From Miniphocaeibacter massiliensis (GTDB lineage: Bacteria; Bacillota; Clostridia; Tissierellales; Peptoniphilaceae), in NCBI RefSeq assembly GCF_900232905.1, contig NZ_OCTQ01000003.1, forward strand, positions 124,001-188,000: a DNA stretch of 64,000 bases, given 5' to 3'. This document shows, one piece after another, positions 34,759-44,138 of the stretch; the first letter of the stretch is position 1; each line of letters opens with the position of its first letter. Made by a program: the position numbers and the translations under genes. The notes under the pieces were generated by a model. It was not told where the DNA came from, ran no database searches, and saw only the letters and a program-made list of their open reading frames with translations.

Positions 34759-36240
34759 ATGAATGATGATAGAAAAAATTACAATGAAGATTCAAATGAA
34801 AATGAATTTTTAAAAGATAATATATATAATTCTGAAGAAGAAATTGAAGATATAGATAACGAAAATACAACATTAAATGATTTTTCGAAAAATCGAGAAA
34901 TATATAATCCAAGAGGAACTGAAGACGAAGGACAAGTGTTAATTAATTCTGGAACTACTAAAAATTATAGAAAAAATTACAACGAAAACTATGATGATAT
35001 AAGATATGTAGTTAAAGAAGAGATGAAGAAATCAAAACCAAAGAACTTATGGTTTAAATTTGTAGCTGTTGCATTGCTGTTCTCATTAATAGGCTCAGGA
35101 ATTACTGGACTTATAATGGGAAAAATGATGGATAGCAGATCTTCATCAGGATTAAATACTGGAAAAACTTCAGGGCAAGTTATAAATGTTAAAGAAGATA
35201 GTAATGTAGAAAATGCTGTTGCGGCAAAAGCGATACCTTCAGTAGTTGGAATAACAACTTCAACAGCACAGACAATACCTTATTTAAATCAACAAGCTTA
35301 TGCAGAAGGCGTAGGTAGTGGTGTCATAATAACAGATGATGGCTATATTTTAACAAATTCTCATGTTGTTAGTGATGGAGAAGCTGAAGTAATCAATGTG
35401 GTTTTTTCAAATGGTGAGAAAATAGCAGCAGAGTTAGTATGGCAAGACTCCAGTTTAGATTTAGCGGTAGTAAAAGTAGACAAAAACGGCTTAACACCTA
35501 TAGAAATAGGAAACTCTGACGAAGTAGCTGTTGGAGATAAAGCAATAGCAATAGGTAATCCTCTAGGATTAGATTTGCAATCTACATTAACTTCAGGTGT
35601 TATTTCAGGATTAAATAGAACAATAACTTTAGAGAATAATACTTCTATGGATGGATTAATGCAGACAGATGCATCAATTAATGGTGGTAATAGCGGTGGT
35701 GCATTGTTAAACTCTAAAGGACAGTTAATAGGAATAAATACAGCTAAAGCTAGTAAGGGAGAAGGAATAGGATTTGCTATTCCAATAAATACAGCAAAAT
35801 CTATAGTTGATAAAATAATAGAAACAGGGACTTTTGAAGCAGTTACTTTGGGAATTCAGGGAACAAACTTAGAAGTATATGAGAATTATTTAAATATAGA
35901 TACTGGTGCAGAACAAGGGGCAGTTATAATGCAAGTAGATGAAAAATCTCCAGCTGGAAAAGCAGGACTAGAGCAAAATGATATAGTTATTAAAGTAGAC
36001 GATAAAGATATAAAAGATATGAATAGTTTAAGATCTTCATTAATAGGATATTCATATGGAGATAAAGCTAAACTTACAATAATTAGAAATAAAAAAGAAG
36101 TTGAAATTGAAGTAACTTTTGAAAAATACAAAGCTGAAGAAAGTTCAAAAAATAATAAAGAAAATAAAAATAGCAAGGAAAACAATAATATAAATCCTTT
36201 TGGAGAAAATGAAGAAGAATATTTTAATCCATTTAGATAA
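34759..36240 (+). CDS. HtrA/DegP-type membrane-anchored serine protease
   Basis: A 493-residue protease. It has a 95-residue acidic, disordered cytoplasmic N terminus, one membrane helix (about 97-120), a trypsin domain with the triad in TNSHVV (His about 200), SSLDLAVVKV (Asp about 233) and GGNSGGAL (Ser about 312), one PDZ domain (about 365-455, GLEQNDIVIKVDDKDI), and a low-complexity Lys/Asn/Glu tail. It degrades misfolded proteins outside the membrane and processes surface proteins. The catalytic residues are intact. GGAGGG precedes the ATG. Confidence 0.93.
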   Translation: MNDDRKNYNEDSNENEFLKDNIYNSEEEIEDIDNENTTLNDFSKNREIYNPRGTEDEGQVLINSGTTKNYRKNYNENYDDIRYVVKEEMKKSKPKNLWFKFVAVALLFSLIGSGITGLIMGKMMDSRSSSGLNTGKTSGQVINVKEDSNVENAVAAKAIPSVVGITTSTAQTIPYLNQQAYAEGVGSGVIITDDGYILTNSHVVSDGEAEVINVVFSNGEKIAAELVWQDSSLDLAVVKVDKNGLTPIEIGNSDEVAVGDKAIAIGNPLGLDLQSTLTSGVISGLNRTITLENNTSMDGLMQTDASINGGNSGGALLNSKGQLIGINTAKASKGEGIGFAIPINTAKSIVDKIIETGTFEAVTLGIQGTNLEVYENYLNIDTGAEQGAVIMQVDEKSPAGKAGLEQNDIVIKVDDKDIKDMNSLRSSLIGYSYGDKAKLTIIRNKKEVEIEVTFEKYKAEESSKNNKENKNSKENNNINPFGENEEEYFNPFR

Positions 36241-36250
36241 AATTAAAAAC

Positions 36251-36282
36251 AAAAAAGATGTAGATTAATCTACATCTTTTTT
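36251..36282. terminator. Bidirectional terminator between htrA and the M16 gene
   Basis: A 14-bp stem AAAAAAGATGTAGA/TCTACATCTTTTTT with loop TTAA; the M16 gene stop lies in the right arm. Confidence 0.88.
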
Positions 36283-39176
36283 AATTGCCTAATTTCTCCA
36301 AATAAATCTTTATTTTCTTTTATTTGCTCACTATTTCCAACGGTAACCATAAAGTTTTCTTTCATTGCAAAATTTATACTATTTGCAAATTTTTTCAAGT
36401 CTTCTAAATTTGTAGATAAAGCTTCTTCTAAGTTTTGTCTGATATTTTCTGTAGTTTGTCCAGAAATATACATAGTTAAAGCAACTTTTCCTTTAGTTGG
36501 GTTTGTCATAGGAGGATCAAATTTTGATAAAGATCCTATTATAAATTGAGATAATTCATCCTTAGATAATTCTAAATTTTCTAAGAAAGAATTAGTATTA
36601 TCGTATATATCAATAGTGTTTTTTATATTTGGATCTCTGTATGAATAAAATTGTACATTTCCAGATTGTGAAATTCCCATCCCAGTTCCATAAGCTCCAC
36701 CTTGAGCTCTAATATTATTATAAAGGTAAGTATTTGATAAAATATTAGAAAGAACTTGGTAACTTCCATTGTATTTAAATCCATAATCTTTCAAATTACA
36801 AGATTTAATTACATAATTTACATTTGATGATGTCATAATTCCTTCATTTTTCTTATCTAAATCAAATACTAAATTATAACTTTCTAGTTTTTCAGTATAT
36901 AATTTTGAAATATACTTGTTGCTTAACTCCATTAAATTTTCTTTTTCATCTTCATCAGTAGTAATATTAAAAATCATATTATTTTTATTAAAGATTTTTT
37001 TAGATAGAGATTTTAATTTATCTGTTACTTTGTCAAAATCATTCTCTAAGTTTTCTTCTAATTCAACGATAAAATCATAATATGAAATACCGTTTAACTT
37101 TTCATTAAACATACCTTGTTGAGAAAAATAACTTGAAGATTTTAAAATAGAATATTGATGTCCACTTTCCAATACATCACTTTCAAATTTTAATTTAATT
37201 ATTTGAATAATTTCTTTTATTCTTTTTAAATTATCAAATTTACTATTTAAGGTAATTTCTTCAATTAAATTAAACATCTTTTCAGTTTTTTCTACAGTAG
37301 ATTTACTACTAACCATTAATTTCTTAAAGTAATGATTGTCTTTTCTAAAGTCTACAATAGTTGATGCAGATACATTAAAACCACCAGTATCTAAATATAT
37401 TCTAGTGTCTAAATCGGTATAAGCATATTTTTTAGTATCTACCATTCCAAGTAAATCACATAATAAAGAAACATAGTATATTTCATCTTCATTTATAAAA
37501 TCTAAATCAAAAGCAAAATCAACATAATTTATTTTTCCTGTAAATAGAGGATGGAACAAAATTTTGTAATCATCTTTATTTTCTTCAATAGTAGGAATCT
37601 CTGTAACATTTGTATCAACATCAGATAATTTTAGCTGAGGGATAGTATCTTTTTCTTCCTGCGTATCTTCTCTATTTTGAAAGTCATTCAAAATATTATT
37701 TTCTTTTATTAAATTATTTAGATCTTCTTTGGATAAAGAGTTTTTATAATTTTGTAATTTTTCTGATATTTCTTTATCTTTTTGAGCATTAAGTCCTGGA
37801 GTTGCTTCTAAAGAAATAATTACTTTATGAGTATTATTTAATATTTTTTCTTTTATAAAATCTTCATAGTATGAAGTATTTATTTTATCTCTTAAATTTT
37901 TGAGAATATTTTCATATTTAAAAGACAAAGTTGGGTCTTCATCATATAACCAAGTATCTAACGAGTTAATGAAGTAGATAATTCCTTTAGTAGGAAAGTT
38001 CCCGTTTTCTCTTAAACTATATTCTATTTTATTTAGAGAGGCTTCTAACTGTTCTTTATTCACGCCTTTTTCAACTACATTAGCTAATTCGGTTTCAATA
38101 ATATTTGCAAATTCGTCTATTTTTTCTTTAGAACTGTTAATTGCAGTAATTCCAAGTCCTAACTCTAACCCATCAGTTGATAAATCATCAATGTCTTCAC
38201 CAATTTCTTTTTCTAAAAGTGCTAATTTTATTGGAGAACCATCATTTGAGAAAAGGACAGAACGAAGAATTTCATTTGTAGTAGCTTCAATTATGTCAGA
38301 TTTTTTTCCTGATTTAACTCCATAAATTAAAATATCTTTATTTTCAGGATTTTCATCTGAAGATATAGAATATTTATTTTCTATTATCCTAACTTTATCA
38401 AAACCAGGTTGTAATTTAATAGAAGAATCCAAATCTATTTTTTCAAAGTTAGCTAAATATTCATCGTTTATAAATTTTAAATTTTCTTCTAAATCCATAT
38501 TCCCATATAAAAATATATAAGAGTTTATTGGATGATAATAATTGTTATAAAAATCTAAAAAGTTATCATATGTTAAATTAGGGATACTATAAGGTTCTCC
38601 ACCAGACTCATTTCCATAAATAGAATTAGGGAAAAGTCCTTTAGCAAAAGCATGGTACATAATAGTGTCAGGAGAAGAATAAGCTCCTTTCATTTCGTTA
38701 TATACAACACCTTTATAAGTTATATCATCATCTTCATTATTTAACTCATAATGCCATCCTTCTTGAAGGAAAATTTCTTTCTTAGTTTTTACGGCAGGAT
38801 AGAAAACTGCATCTAAATAAACATCCATAAGATTATGAAAATCTTTGTCATTTCTACTAGCGATAGGATAAATTGTCTTATCTGAAAAAGTCATAGCATT
38901 TAAGAAAGTTTGTAGTGAACTTTTAATAAGATCCATAAAAGGCTCTCTAGTTTTAAACTTTCTAGAACCATTTAAAACACAATGTTCAAGTATATGAGCA
39001 ACTCCAGTAGAATTATTTGGAGGAGTTCTAAAGCCTATACCAAAAACCTTGTTATTATCATCATTTTGAAGAGCCATTAATTTTGCTCCTGATCTTGTGT
39101 GTTTAAAGATTTTAACATTAGAGTCAATATCCTTTATATATTCTTCTTTTATTAAATCAAATCCATGTAAATTCAT
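36270..39176 (-). CDS. M16C insulinase-family metallopeptidase (PreP/Cym1-like)
   Basis: A 968-residue cytoplasmic zinc peptidase with the inverted motif HILEHCVLNG (HxxEH, about residue 65) and the distal Glu in GVVYNEMKGAYSSP (about 178). The architecture is two M16 halves joined by a long helical linker, as in the presequence-peptidase group, which cuts peptides of roughly 10-65 residues inside a closed chamber. The second half lacks HxxEH, as is normal. It is followed after 9 bp on the same strand order by the small membrane protein gene at 39186, which lies upstream and may share its transcript. Confidence 0.92.
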   Translation of the reverse strand: MNLHGFDLIKEEYIKDIDSNVKIFKHTRSGAKLMALQNDDNNKVFGIGFRTPPNNSTGVAHILEHCVLNGSRKFKTREPFMDLIKSSLQTFLNAMTFSDKTIYPIASRNDKDFHNLMDVYLDAVFYPAVKTKKEIFLQEGWHYELNNEDDDITYKGVVYNEMKGAYSSPDTIMYHAFAKGLFPNSIYGNESGGEPYSIPNLTYDNFLDFYNNYYHPINSYIFLYGNMDLEENLKFINDEYLANFEKIDLDSSIKLQPGFDKVRIIENKYSISSDENPENKDILIYGVKSGKKSDIIEATTNEILRSVLFSNDGSPIKLALLEKEIGEDIDDLSTDGLELGLGITAINSSKEKIDEFANIIETELANVVEKGVNKEQLEASLNKIEYSLRENGNFPTKGIIYFINSLDTWLYDEDPTLSFKYENILKNLRDKINTSYYEDFIKEKILNNTHKVIISLEATPGLNAQKDKEISEKLQNYKNSLSKEDLNNLIKENNILNDFQNREDTQEEKDTIPQLKLSDVDTNVTEIPTIEENKDDYKILFHPLFTGKINYVDFAFDLDFINEDEIYYVSLLCDLLGMVDTKKYAYTDLDTRIYLDTGGFNVSASTIVDFRKDNHYFKKLMVSSKSTVEKTEKMFNLIEEITLNSKFDNLKRIKEIIQIIKLKFESDVLESGHQYSILKSSSYFSQQGMFNEKLNGISYYDFIVELEENLENDFDKVTDKLKSLSKKIFNKNNMIFNITTDEDEKENLMELSNKYISKLYTEKLESYNLVFDLDKKNEGIMTSSNVNYVIKSCNLKDYGFKYNGSYQVLSNILSNTYLYNNIRAQGGAYGTGMGISQSGNVQFYSYRDPNIKNTIDIYDNTNSFLENLELSKDELSQFIIGSLSKFDPPMTNPTKGKVALTMYISGQTTENIRQNLEEALSTNLEDLKKFANSINFAMKENFMVTVGNSEQIKENKDLFGEIRQLKKM

Positions 39177-39185
39177 ATAATCTCC

Positions 39186-39770
39186 TTATTTTATATTTGT
39201 AATATTTTTTATTAATTTACTATATTTAAATCTTGTAACAGTACAATAATTATAATGTTTTAAAATTTCATTCACTTTATGTGAAGTAATAATAACATCA
39301 CCATTTTCAAATTTTAAAACATTACTCTGAAAACTACCAGACTTAATAGTGGGAACTCTATAATAACCGCTACTTACAATAGTTTGTTTTGATGTTATAT
39401 CTAAAATTAAAATAATGGTATAAGCGATGCAAACTATCAAAAAAATAGATAGTATTATTAAAAATAGTATCTTAGAAGAACTAGTGCTATTGTCTATTAT
39501 GCTTCTAAGAGTACTAAAAGACAAAAGAGTTAGTATTACAGATGCAATTGTCATAGTTATAAGAATAATTACTAAATTTTTATACCCTATAATAATGTCT
39601 TTAGGTTTTTTTAGATTAATGTTATTTTCATTTATATATTTATGAAGAAAGTTAATAGCTTCATCAGTTGAAAAATTTTCAGTAATAACCAAATATTCTT
39701 TAGCAGCTTTTAAATTATTATTAGCTAAGTATTCTCTTAATATTGTGTCATCATAATTATAATTATTCAT
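39186..39770 (-). CDS. Unrecognised small membrane protein
   Basis: A 194-residue protein with a helical cytoplasmic start (about 1-55, with DDTILREYLANNNLKAAKEY resembling a short helical repeat), two membrane helices (about 65-88 and 100-125) and a C-terminal soluble part rich in beta strands (SGYYRVPTIKSGSF). I do not recognise the family. It lies 9 bp upstream of the M16 peptidase gene in the same direction, so co-transcription is likely, but a functional link is not shown. Confidence 0.7.
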   Translation of the reverse strand: MNNYNYDDTILREYLANNNLKAAKEYLVITENFSTDEAINFLHKYINENNINLKKPKDIIIGYKNLVIILITMTIASVILTLLSFSTLRSIIDNSTSSSKILFLIILSIFLIVCIAYTIILILDITSKQTIVSSGYYRVPTIKSGSFQSNVLKFENGDVIITSHKVNEILKHYNYCTVTRFKYSKLIKNITNIK

Positions 39771-39902
39771 AATACCATTCCTTGATTATTATTCGTTAAT
39801 ATTAATTATAACATTGTTACCATTTAAAGTGATAATAGTTATAAATTTATTAAATGGGTATTAATAGACTTGAAGACAAAATAACTAAATTAGAGGTGAA
39901 AA

Positions 39903-40661
39903 ATGAAATTAATATCGTGGAATGTTAATGGACTTAGGGCAGCTATAAAAAAAGGATTTATGGATTTTTTTAATGATATAGATGCAGATATAGTAAATTT
40001 ACAAGAAATAAAGATAAAACCAGAACAGTGGGAATTTGAATTTCCAGGATATCACGTTTTTATAAATTCAGCAGTAAAGCCAGGGTATTCAGGAACGGCA
40101 ACTTTAACAAAAACAGAGCCGTTGAATGTAACTTATGGAATAGGAATTGAGGAACATGATCAAGAAGGAAGAGTTATAACTTTAGAATATGATGATTTTT
40201 ATTTAGTAAATTGTTATACACCTAATTCAAAACAAAAACTTGAAAGATTAGAATATAGAACAGAAGTTTGGGAGAATTTATTTAGAGAATATCTTTTAGA
40301 GTTAGATAAAATAAAGCCTGTGATACTTTGTGGAGATTTGAACGTGGCACATAAAGAAATAGACTTAAAAAATCCTAAAACAAATAGAAAAAATGCAGGT
40401 TTTACAGATGAAGAAAGACAAAAAATGACAGAACTTTTAGAAAGTGGATTTATAGACACATTTAGATACTTTTATCCAGACGAAGTTGACGAATACTCTT
40501 GGTGGAGTTACTTTAGACAATCTAGAGATAGGAATATAGGTTGGAGAATTGACTATTTCCTAGCTTCTGAAAAATTAAAGAATAATTTAGTAGATGCTAA
40601 AATTTTGCAAGAAGTAATGGGAAGTGACCACTGTCCAGTACAATTAGATATAAAGTTTTAA
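39903..40661 (+). CDS. Exodeoxyribonuclease III / AP endonuclease
   Basis: A 252-residue ExoIII (ExoA/XthA) enzyme of the EEP superfamily. It starts MKLISWNVNGLRAAIKKGF, with the metal-binding Glu in NLQEIK, then GDLNVAH, the WWSYF loop and the C-terminal GSDHCPVQLDI carrying the catalytic His. It cleaves DNA 5' to abasic sites and removes 3' blocks in base excision repair. All catalytic positions are intact; TAGAGGTG precedes the ATG, and it is monocistronic. Confidence 0.94.
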   Translation: MKLISWNVNGLRAAIKKGFMDFFNDIDADIVNLQEIKIKPEQWEFEFPGYHVFINSAVKPGYSGTATLTKTEPLNVTYGIGIEEHDQEGRVITLEYDDFYLVNCYTPNSKQKLERLEYRTEVWENLFREYLLELDKIKPVILCGDLNVAHKEIDLKNPKTNRKNAGFTDEERQKMTELLESGFIDTFRYFYPDEVDEYSWWSYFRQSRDRNIGWRIDYFLASEKLKNNLVDAKILQEVMGSDHCPVQLDIKF

Positions 40662-40684
40662 ATTAAGAAATAATTTTATAAAAC

Positions 40685-40718
40685 AAAAAAGCAAACTACT
40701 TAAGTAGTTTGCTTTTTT
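40685..40718 (+). terminator. Terminator of the exonuclease gene
   Basis: A perfect long stem, AAAAAAGCAAACTAC with its complement around TTAA, ending in six T. Confidence 0.88.
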
Positions 40719-40767
40719 GTAATTATTACAAATTGTTCTGAATAATAGATGAAAGGATAGATCGTTA

Positions 40768-40776
40768 TGTTATAAT
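40768..40776 (+). promoter_or_regulatory. Extended -10 promoter of moaA operon
   Basis: TGT followed by a perfect TATAAT, 17 bp before the moaA start codon; no clear -35. The distance implies a very short leader, so no molybdenum-cofactor riboswitch fits downstream of it. Confidence 0.5.
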
Positions 40777-40792
40777 AAACATAGGTGATTTA

Positions 40793-41743
40793 ATGAAAGA
40801 TAATTTTGGTAGAGATATTAGTTATTTACGAATCTCTATTACAGATAAATGCAATTTAAGATGTAAATACTGTATGCCAGAAAAAGGTGTATCTTTAGTT
40901 GAGCATAAAGATGTTATGACAATAGAAGAATACATACAAGTGGCAAAGGTTTTTAAAAATTTGGGAATCTCTAAAATTAGAATTACAGGAGGAGAACCAC
41001 TTGTAAAAAAAGGAGTGGTTGATTTAATTTCTGGATTTAAAAATATAGGAATTAAAGAAATAGCAATGACTACTAATGGTATTTTACTAGGAGATATGGC
41101 AAAAAATTTAAAAGAAGCTGGACTTACTAGAGTTAACATTAGTTTAGACAGTTTACAAGAAGATAAATATAGAGGAATAACTAGAGGTGGAGAGTTACAA
41201 AAAGTGTTAGATGGTATTGAATCTTGTAAAAAATATGGTATAACACCTGTAAAGTTAAATACTGTAGTTATGAAAGATGTAAATATAGATGAATTTAGGA
41301 ATTTTGTTGATTTAACTAAAGAAGATGATATATCGGTAAGGTTTATTGAATTAATGCCTATAGGTGAAGCGGTTAGGTACAAAGATAGGTTTGTTTCTAA
41401 CGATGAATTATTATCGTTGTATCCTGAATTAAAACCAATAGATTCAATGGATATTTCAAGTCCAGCAAAATACTATAAATTACCCAAAGCAAAAGGAAAC
41501 GTAGGCTTTATAAATCCTATGTCATGTAAATTTTGTGGTACATGTAATAGAGTGAGACTTACAAGTAAAGGACAGTTACTAATGTGTCTTCATTCAAATA
41601 TTCACATAGAATTACTAAAACCATTAAGAGAAGGTAAGGATATAGGAAAAATAATAAAAGATGCAATTTATAATAAACCTGAAGCACATCATTTGCTTGA
41701 AGGAGAATATAATTCAACAGATATGAATGAAATTGGAGGATAA
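40793..41743 (+). CDS. moaA: GTP 3',8-cyclase
   Basis: A 316-residue radical SAM enzyme for the first step of molybdenum cofactor synthesis, converting GTP to cyclic dehydro-GTP. It shows the radical SAM cluster CNLRCKYCMPEKG (about residues 18-30), TGGEPLV, the C-terminal [4Fe-4S] ligands CKFCGTCNRVRLTSKGQLLMC and the conserved terminal Gly-Gly that enters the active site. Its stop abuts the moaC ATG, giving direct coupling to the next step. Confidence 0.95.
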   Translation: MKDNFGRDISYLRISITDKCNLRCKYCMPEKGVSLVEHKDVMTIEEYIQVAKVFKNLGISKIRITGGEPLVKKGVVDLISGFKNIGIKEIAMTTNGILLGDMAKNLKEAGLTRVNISLDSLQEDKYRGITRGGELQKVLDGIESCKKYGITPVKLNTVVMKDVNIDEFRNFVDLTKEDDISVRFIELMPIGEAVRYKDRFVSNDELLSLYPELKPIDSMDISSPAKYYKLPKAKGNVGFINPMSCKFCGTCNRVRLTSKGQLLMCLHSNIHIELLKPLREGKDIGKIIKDAIYNKPEAHHLLEGEYNSTDMNEIGG

Positions 41744-42652
41744 ATGGACTTAACACATTTTAATGAATCAGGTAGAGCTAAAATGGTAAATGTTGGAGAA
41801 AAAGAAGATACTAAAAGAGTAGCAACAGCAACATGTACAGTAATAATGAAAAAAGAAACACTAGATAGAATAAAAATTGGGCAAATAAAAAAGGGCGATG
41901 TTTTAGCAGTTGCACAAGTAGCAGGTATAATGGGAGCTAAAAACACATCACAGACTATTCCAATGTGCCATAATATATTTATAACTGGTGTAGATATAGA
42001 ATTTGAACTTGGAGAAAATACTGTAGATATATTTGCAACAGTGAAAACTACAGGGAAAACTGGTGTAGAGATGGAGGCGTTAAACGCTTGTTCTACAACA
42101 GCATTAACGATATATGATATGTGTAAAGCAATAGACAGGGGAATGGAAGTGAGTAATTTGAGACTTTTGGAAAAAGAAGGTGGAAAGTCAGGACGTTTTG
42201 TAGCTGAAAATAAACAAGGAACAGTTATAGACGTAAATATAAGTGAAACCAAAGGAGTAATAAAAACTCCTATAGGAATAGGAACTTTAAAAGTAGATCA
42301 CGGTCTTGTTGGAGATGCTCATGCAGGAGATTGGCACAGACAAATTAGTTTGTTGGCAGAAGAGAGCATAGAAAAAATGAAAGCTATGGGACTTCCAGAT
42401 TTAAAGGATGGAGATTTTGCTGAAAATATAACAACTAGGGGATTAGTTTTACATGAAATTCCAGTAGGGACAGTTTTTACAATGGGGACAGCGGTGCTAG
42501 AAGTAACACAAATAGGTAAAAAATGTCATAAAGGTTGTGCAATAAAACAACAAGTTGGAAACTGTATAATGCCTACAGAAGGGATATTTGCAAAAGTTTT
42601 AAAAGATGGGGAAGTAAAAAAAGGCGACAAAATAAGATTAATAGAAATTTAA
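41744..42652 (+). CDS. moaC: MoaC-MOSC fusion protein
   Basis: A 302-residue fusion. Residues 1-155 are cyclic pyranopterin monophosphate synthase: [17 protein letters not shown], the IPMCHNI active-site segment, GVEMEALNA and [11 protein letters not shown]. Residues about 160-302 are a MOSC domain ([39 protein letters not shown]), a fold that carries a persulfide and is linked to Moco sulfuration. With moaA the protein completes the first two steps, to cPMP. MoaD, MoaE, MogA and MoeA are not in the window. The fused MOSC may act later in the pathway. Confidence 0.92.
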   Translation: MDLTHFNESGRAKMVNVGEKEDTKRVATATCTVIMKKETLDRIKIGQIKKGDVLAVAQVAGIMGAKNTSQTIPMCHNIFITGVDIEFELGENTVDIFATVKTTGKTGVEMEALNACSTTALTIYDMCKAIDRGMEVSNLRLLEKEGGKSGRFVAENKQGTVIDVNISETKGVIKTPIGIGTLKVDHGLVGDAHAGDWHRQISLLAEESIEKMKAMGLPDLKDGDFAENITTRGLVLHEIPVGTVFTMGTAVLEVTQIGKKCHKGCAIKQQVGNCIMPTEGIFAKVLKDGEVKKGDKIRLIEI

Positions 42653-42672
42653 ATGACTTAAACAATTGGCTT

Positions 42673-42702
42673 AAAGACATGGAATTTATTCTATGTCTTT
42701 TT
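42673..42702 (+). terminator. Terminator of moaA-moaC
   Basis: AAAGACATGGA/TCTATGTCTTT stem with one G-T wobble, followed by a short T tract. Confidence 0.7.
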
Positions 42703-42812
42703 ATATTGAAATTTAAATTGTGCAAAATTACAAAAAAATTGAAAATGATTTATTTATTTTCCGATGATTAATTAAATAAATTTTTATATACTTCAATTGG
42801 GAGGTGGAGATA

Positions 42813-44138
42813 ATGTCTAAAAAATATGATATGCAGACTACCGTAAATGATTTTGCAACAGAAAGGGTTCCTTTAGACCAAAGAAAAAGCATGATAAATG
42901 TAGCAATTATTGCATCAGGATTTTGTATTTCAATGTCTGGGTTATTTACAGGAGCAGCAATGGCAGAAAGTTTGAATATTAAAGAAGCATTTATATCAGC
43001 AATTGTGGGGAATTTAATATTGACAGTAATAGGAGGATTTGGAGGAATTATAGGAACGAGAGAAGGATTGACAAGTTCACGATTGGCAATGTTTAGTTTT
43101 GGGAAACAAGGATTTAAATTAGTATCGTTAGTTTTAGCACTAACAATGGGAGGATGGTTTTCAGTACAAGCAGGACTTTTTGGAAATACGATTAATGCTA
43201 TGTTACCTAATGCAGGAATTATATCAAGACCAGCAATTGCAAGTTTTTGGGGAGCAATACTTATGATGCTAACAGCAATTGTGGGAATAAAGGGATTGAG
43301 TATACTAAGTAAGATAGCTGTACCAGCAATTGCAATATGTGCAACAATAGGTGTTTTTGCGGCAGTAAATTCAGTAGGAGGATGGAGCGAAATGTTAAAA
43401 GTATCTCCAAGTAAATCATTTGGAATATCTACAGGAATAGTGTTAGTTGTAGGTTCATTTGCAGCAGGAGCATCTGCTCAGGCAGATATTTCAAGATATT
43501 CTACGACATCAAAAGCATCACTATTAGCGACAACTATAGGATATATAATAGCCAATACATTTATTATTTTAGCAGGATATTTAACAACTTTGGCAACTGG
43601 AATAGGAGATTTGCCTAAGGCAATGATAATGCTGGGTTTAGGAGTACCAGCTTTGTTAGTTTTAGTTTTAGCTCAGTGGACAACAAATGATAACAATTTA
43701 TATACATCTTCACTAGGATTGGCTAATATTATTCCAGTGAATAGATCATACATAGCAATAGCAATAGGTGTTATAGGAGCTATACTTGGAGCTGTAGGAG
43801 TAGCAAATAATTTTACAAATTGGCTTGAATTATTAGGTATAGGAATTCCTCCTATGGCAGGGGTTATAATATGTGATTACTATTTTATCAACAGTATGAA
43901 CTATAGTGATAAAAAACTTTCTGAATTGAAGAATTGGAATTGGAAAGCAATAGTAGCTTGGATACTAGGGATAGTTGTAGGTTTTGGAGTAAAACTTGGG
44001 ATAGCATCATTGAATTCACTTGCTACAGCATTAATATCATATTTTATTTTAATGAAAATAAAAGGTGAAAAACAAGTAGAAAAGGAGGAAGAAAATGGCA
44101 AAAAAAATGGGAATGGAATTGACAAAAACAGTTTATAA
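42813..44138 (+). CDS. NCS1-family cytosine/purine/allantoin-type permease
   Basis: A 441-residue transporter with about twelve helices. The N-terminal cytoplasmic motif TTVNDFATERVPLDQRKS leads into helix 1 (ASGFCISMSGLFTGAAMA), as in CodB-type nucleobase permeases, with GGWFSVQAGLFGN and SQADISRYSTTSK-like loops. The start is ATG 42813; an in-frame GTG at 42804 falls inside the GGGAGGTGG ribosome site. It is first in a cluster with an M29-like enzyme, a solute-binding-like protein and a PucR regulator, so it probably imports a nitrogenous ring compound degraded by this cluster. Its 3' end overlaps the next gene by 44 bases. Confidence 0.87.
   Translation: MSKKYDMQTTVNDFATERVPLDQRKSMINVAIIASGFCISMSGLFTGAAMAESLNIKEAFISAIVGNLILTVIGGFGGIIGTREGLTSSRLAMFSFGKQGFKLVSLVLALTMGGWFSVQAGLFGNTINAMLPNAGIISRPAIASFWGAILMMLTAIVGIKGLSILSKIAVPAIAICATIGVFAAVNSVGGWSEMLKVSPSKSFGISTGIVLVVGSFAAGASAQADISRYSTTSKASLLATTIGYIIANTFIILAGYLTTLATGIGDLPKAMIMLGLGVPALLVLVLAQWTTNDNNLYTSSLGLANIIPVNRSYIAIAIGVIGAILGAVGVANNFTNWLELLGIGIPPMAGVIICDYYFINSMNYSDKKLSELKNWNWKAIVAWILGIVVGFGVKLGIASLNSLATALISYFILMKIKGEKQVEKEEENGKKNGNGIDKNSL

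Noticed and set aside
40719-40792. Molybdenum-cofactor riboswitch before moaA
   Set aside because: The space is about 75 bp with the -10 box only 17 bp before the start codon, too short for that large aptamer.
40822-42252. Long open frames on the minus strand opposite moaA and moaC
   Set aside because: They lie antisense to two well-supported genes, show no recognisable motif, lack ribosome sites and have composition explained by the codon bias of the real genes.
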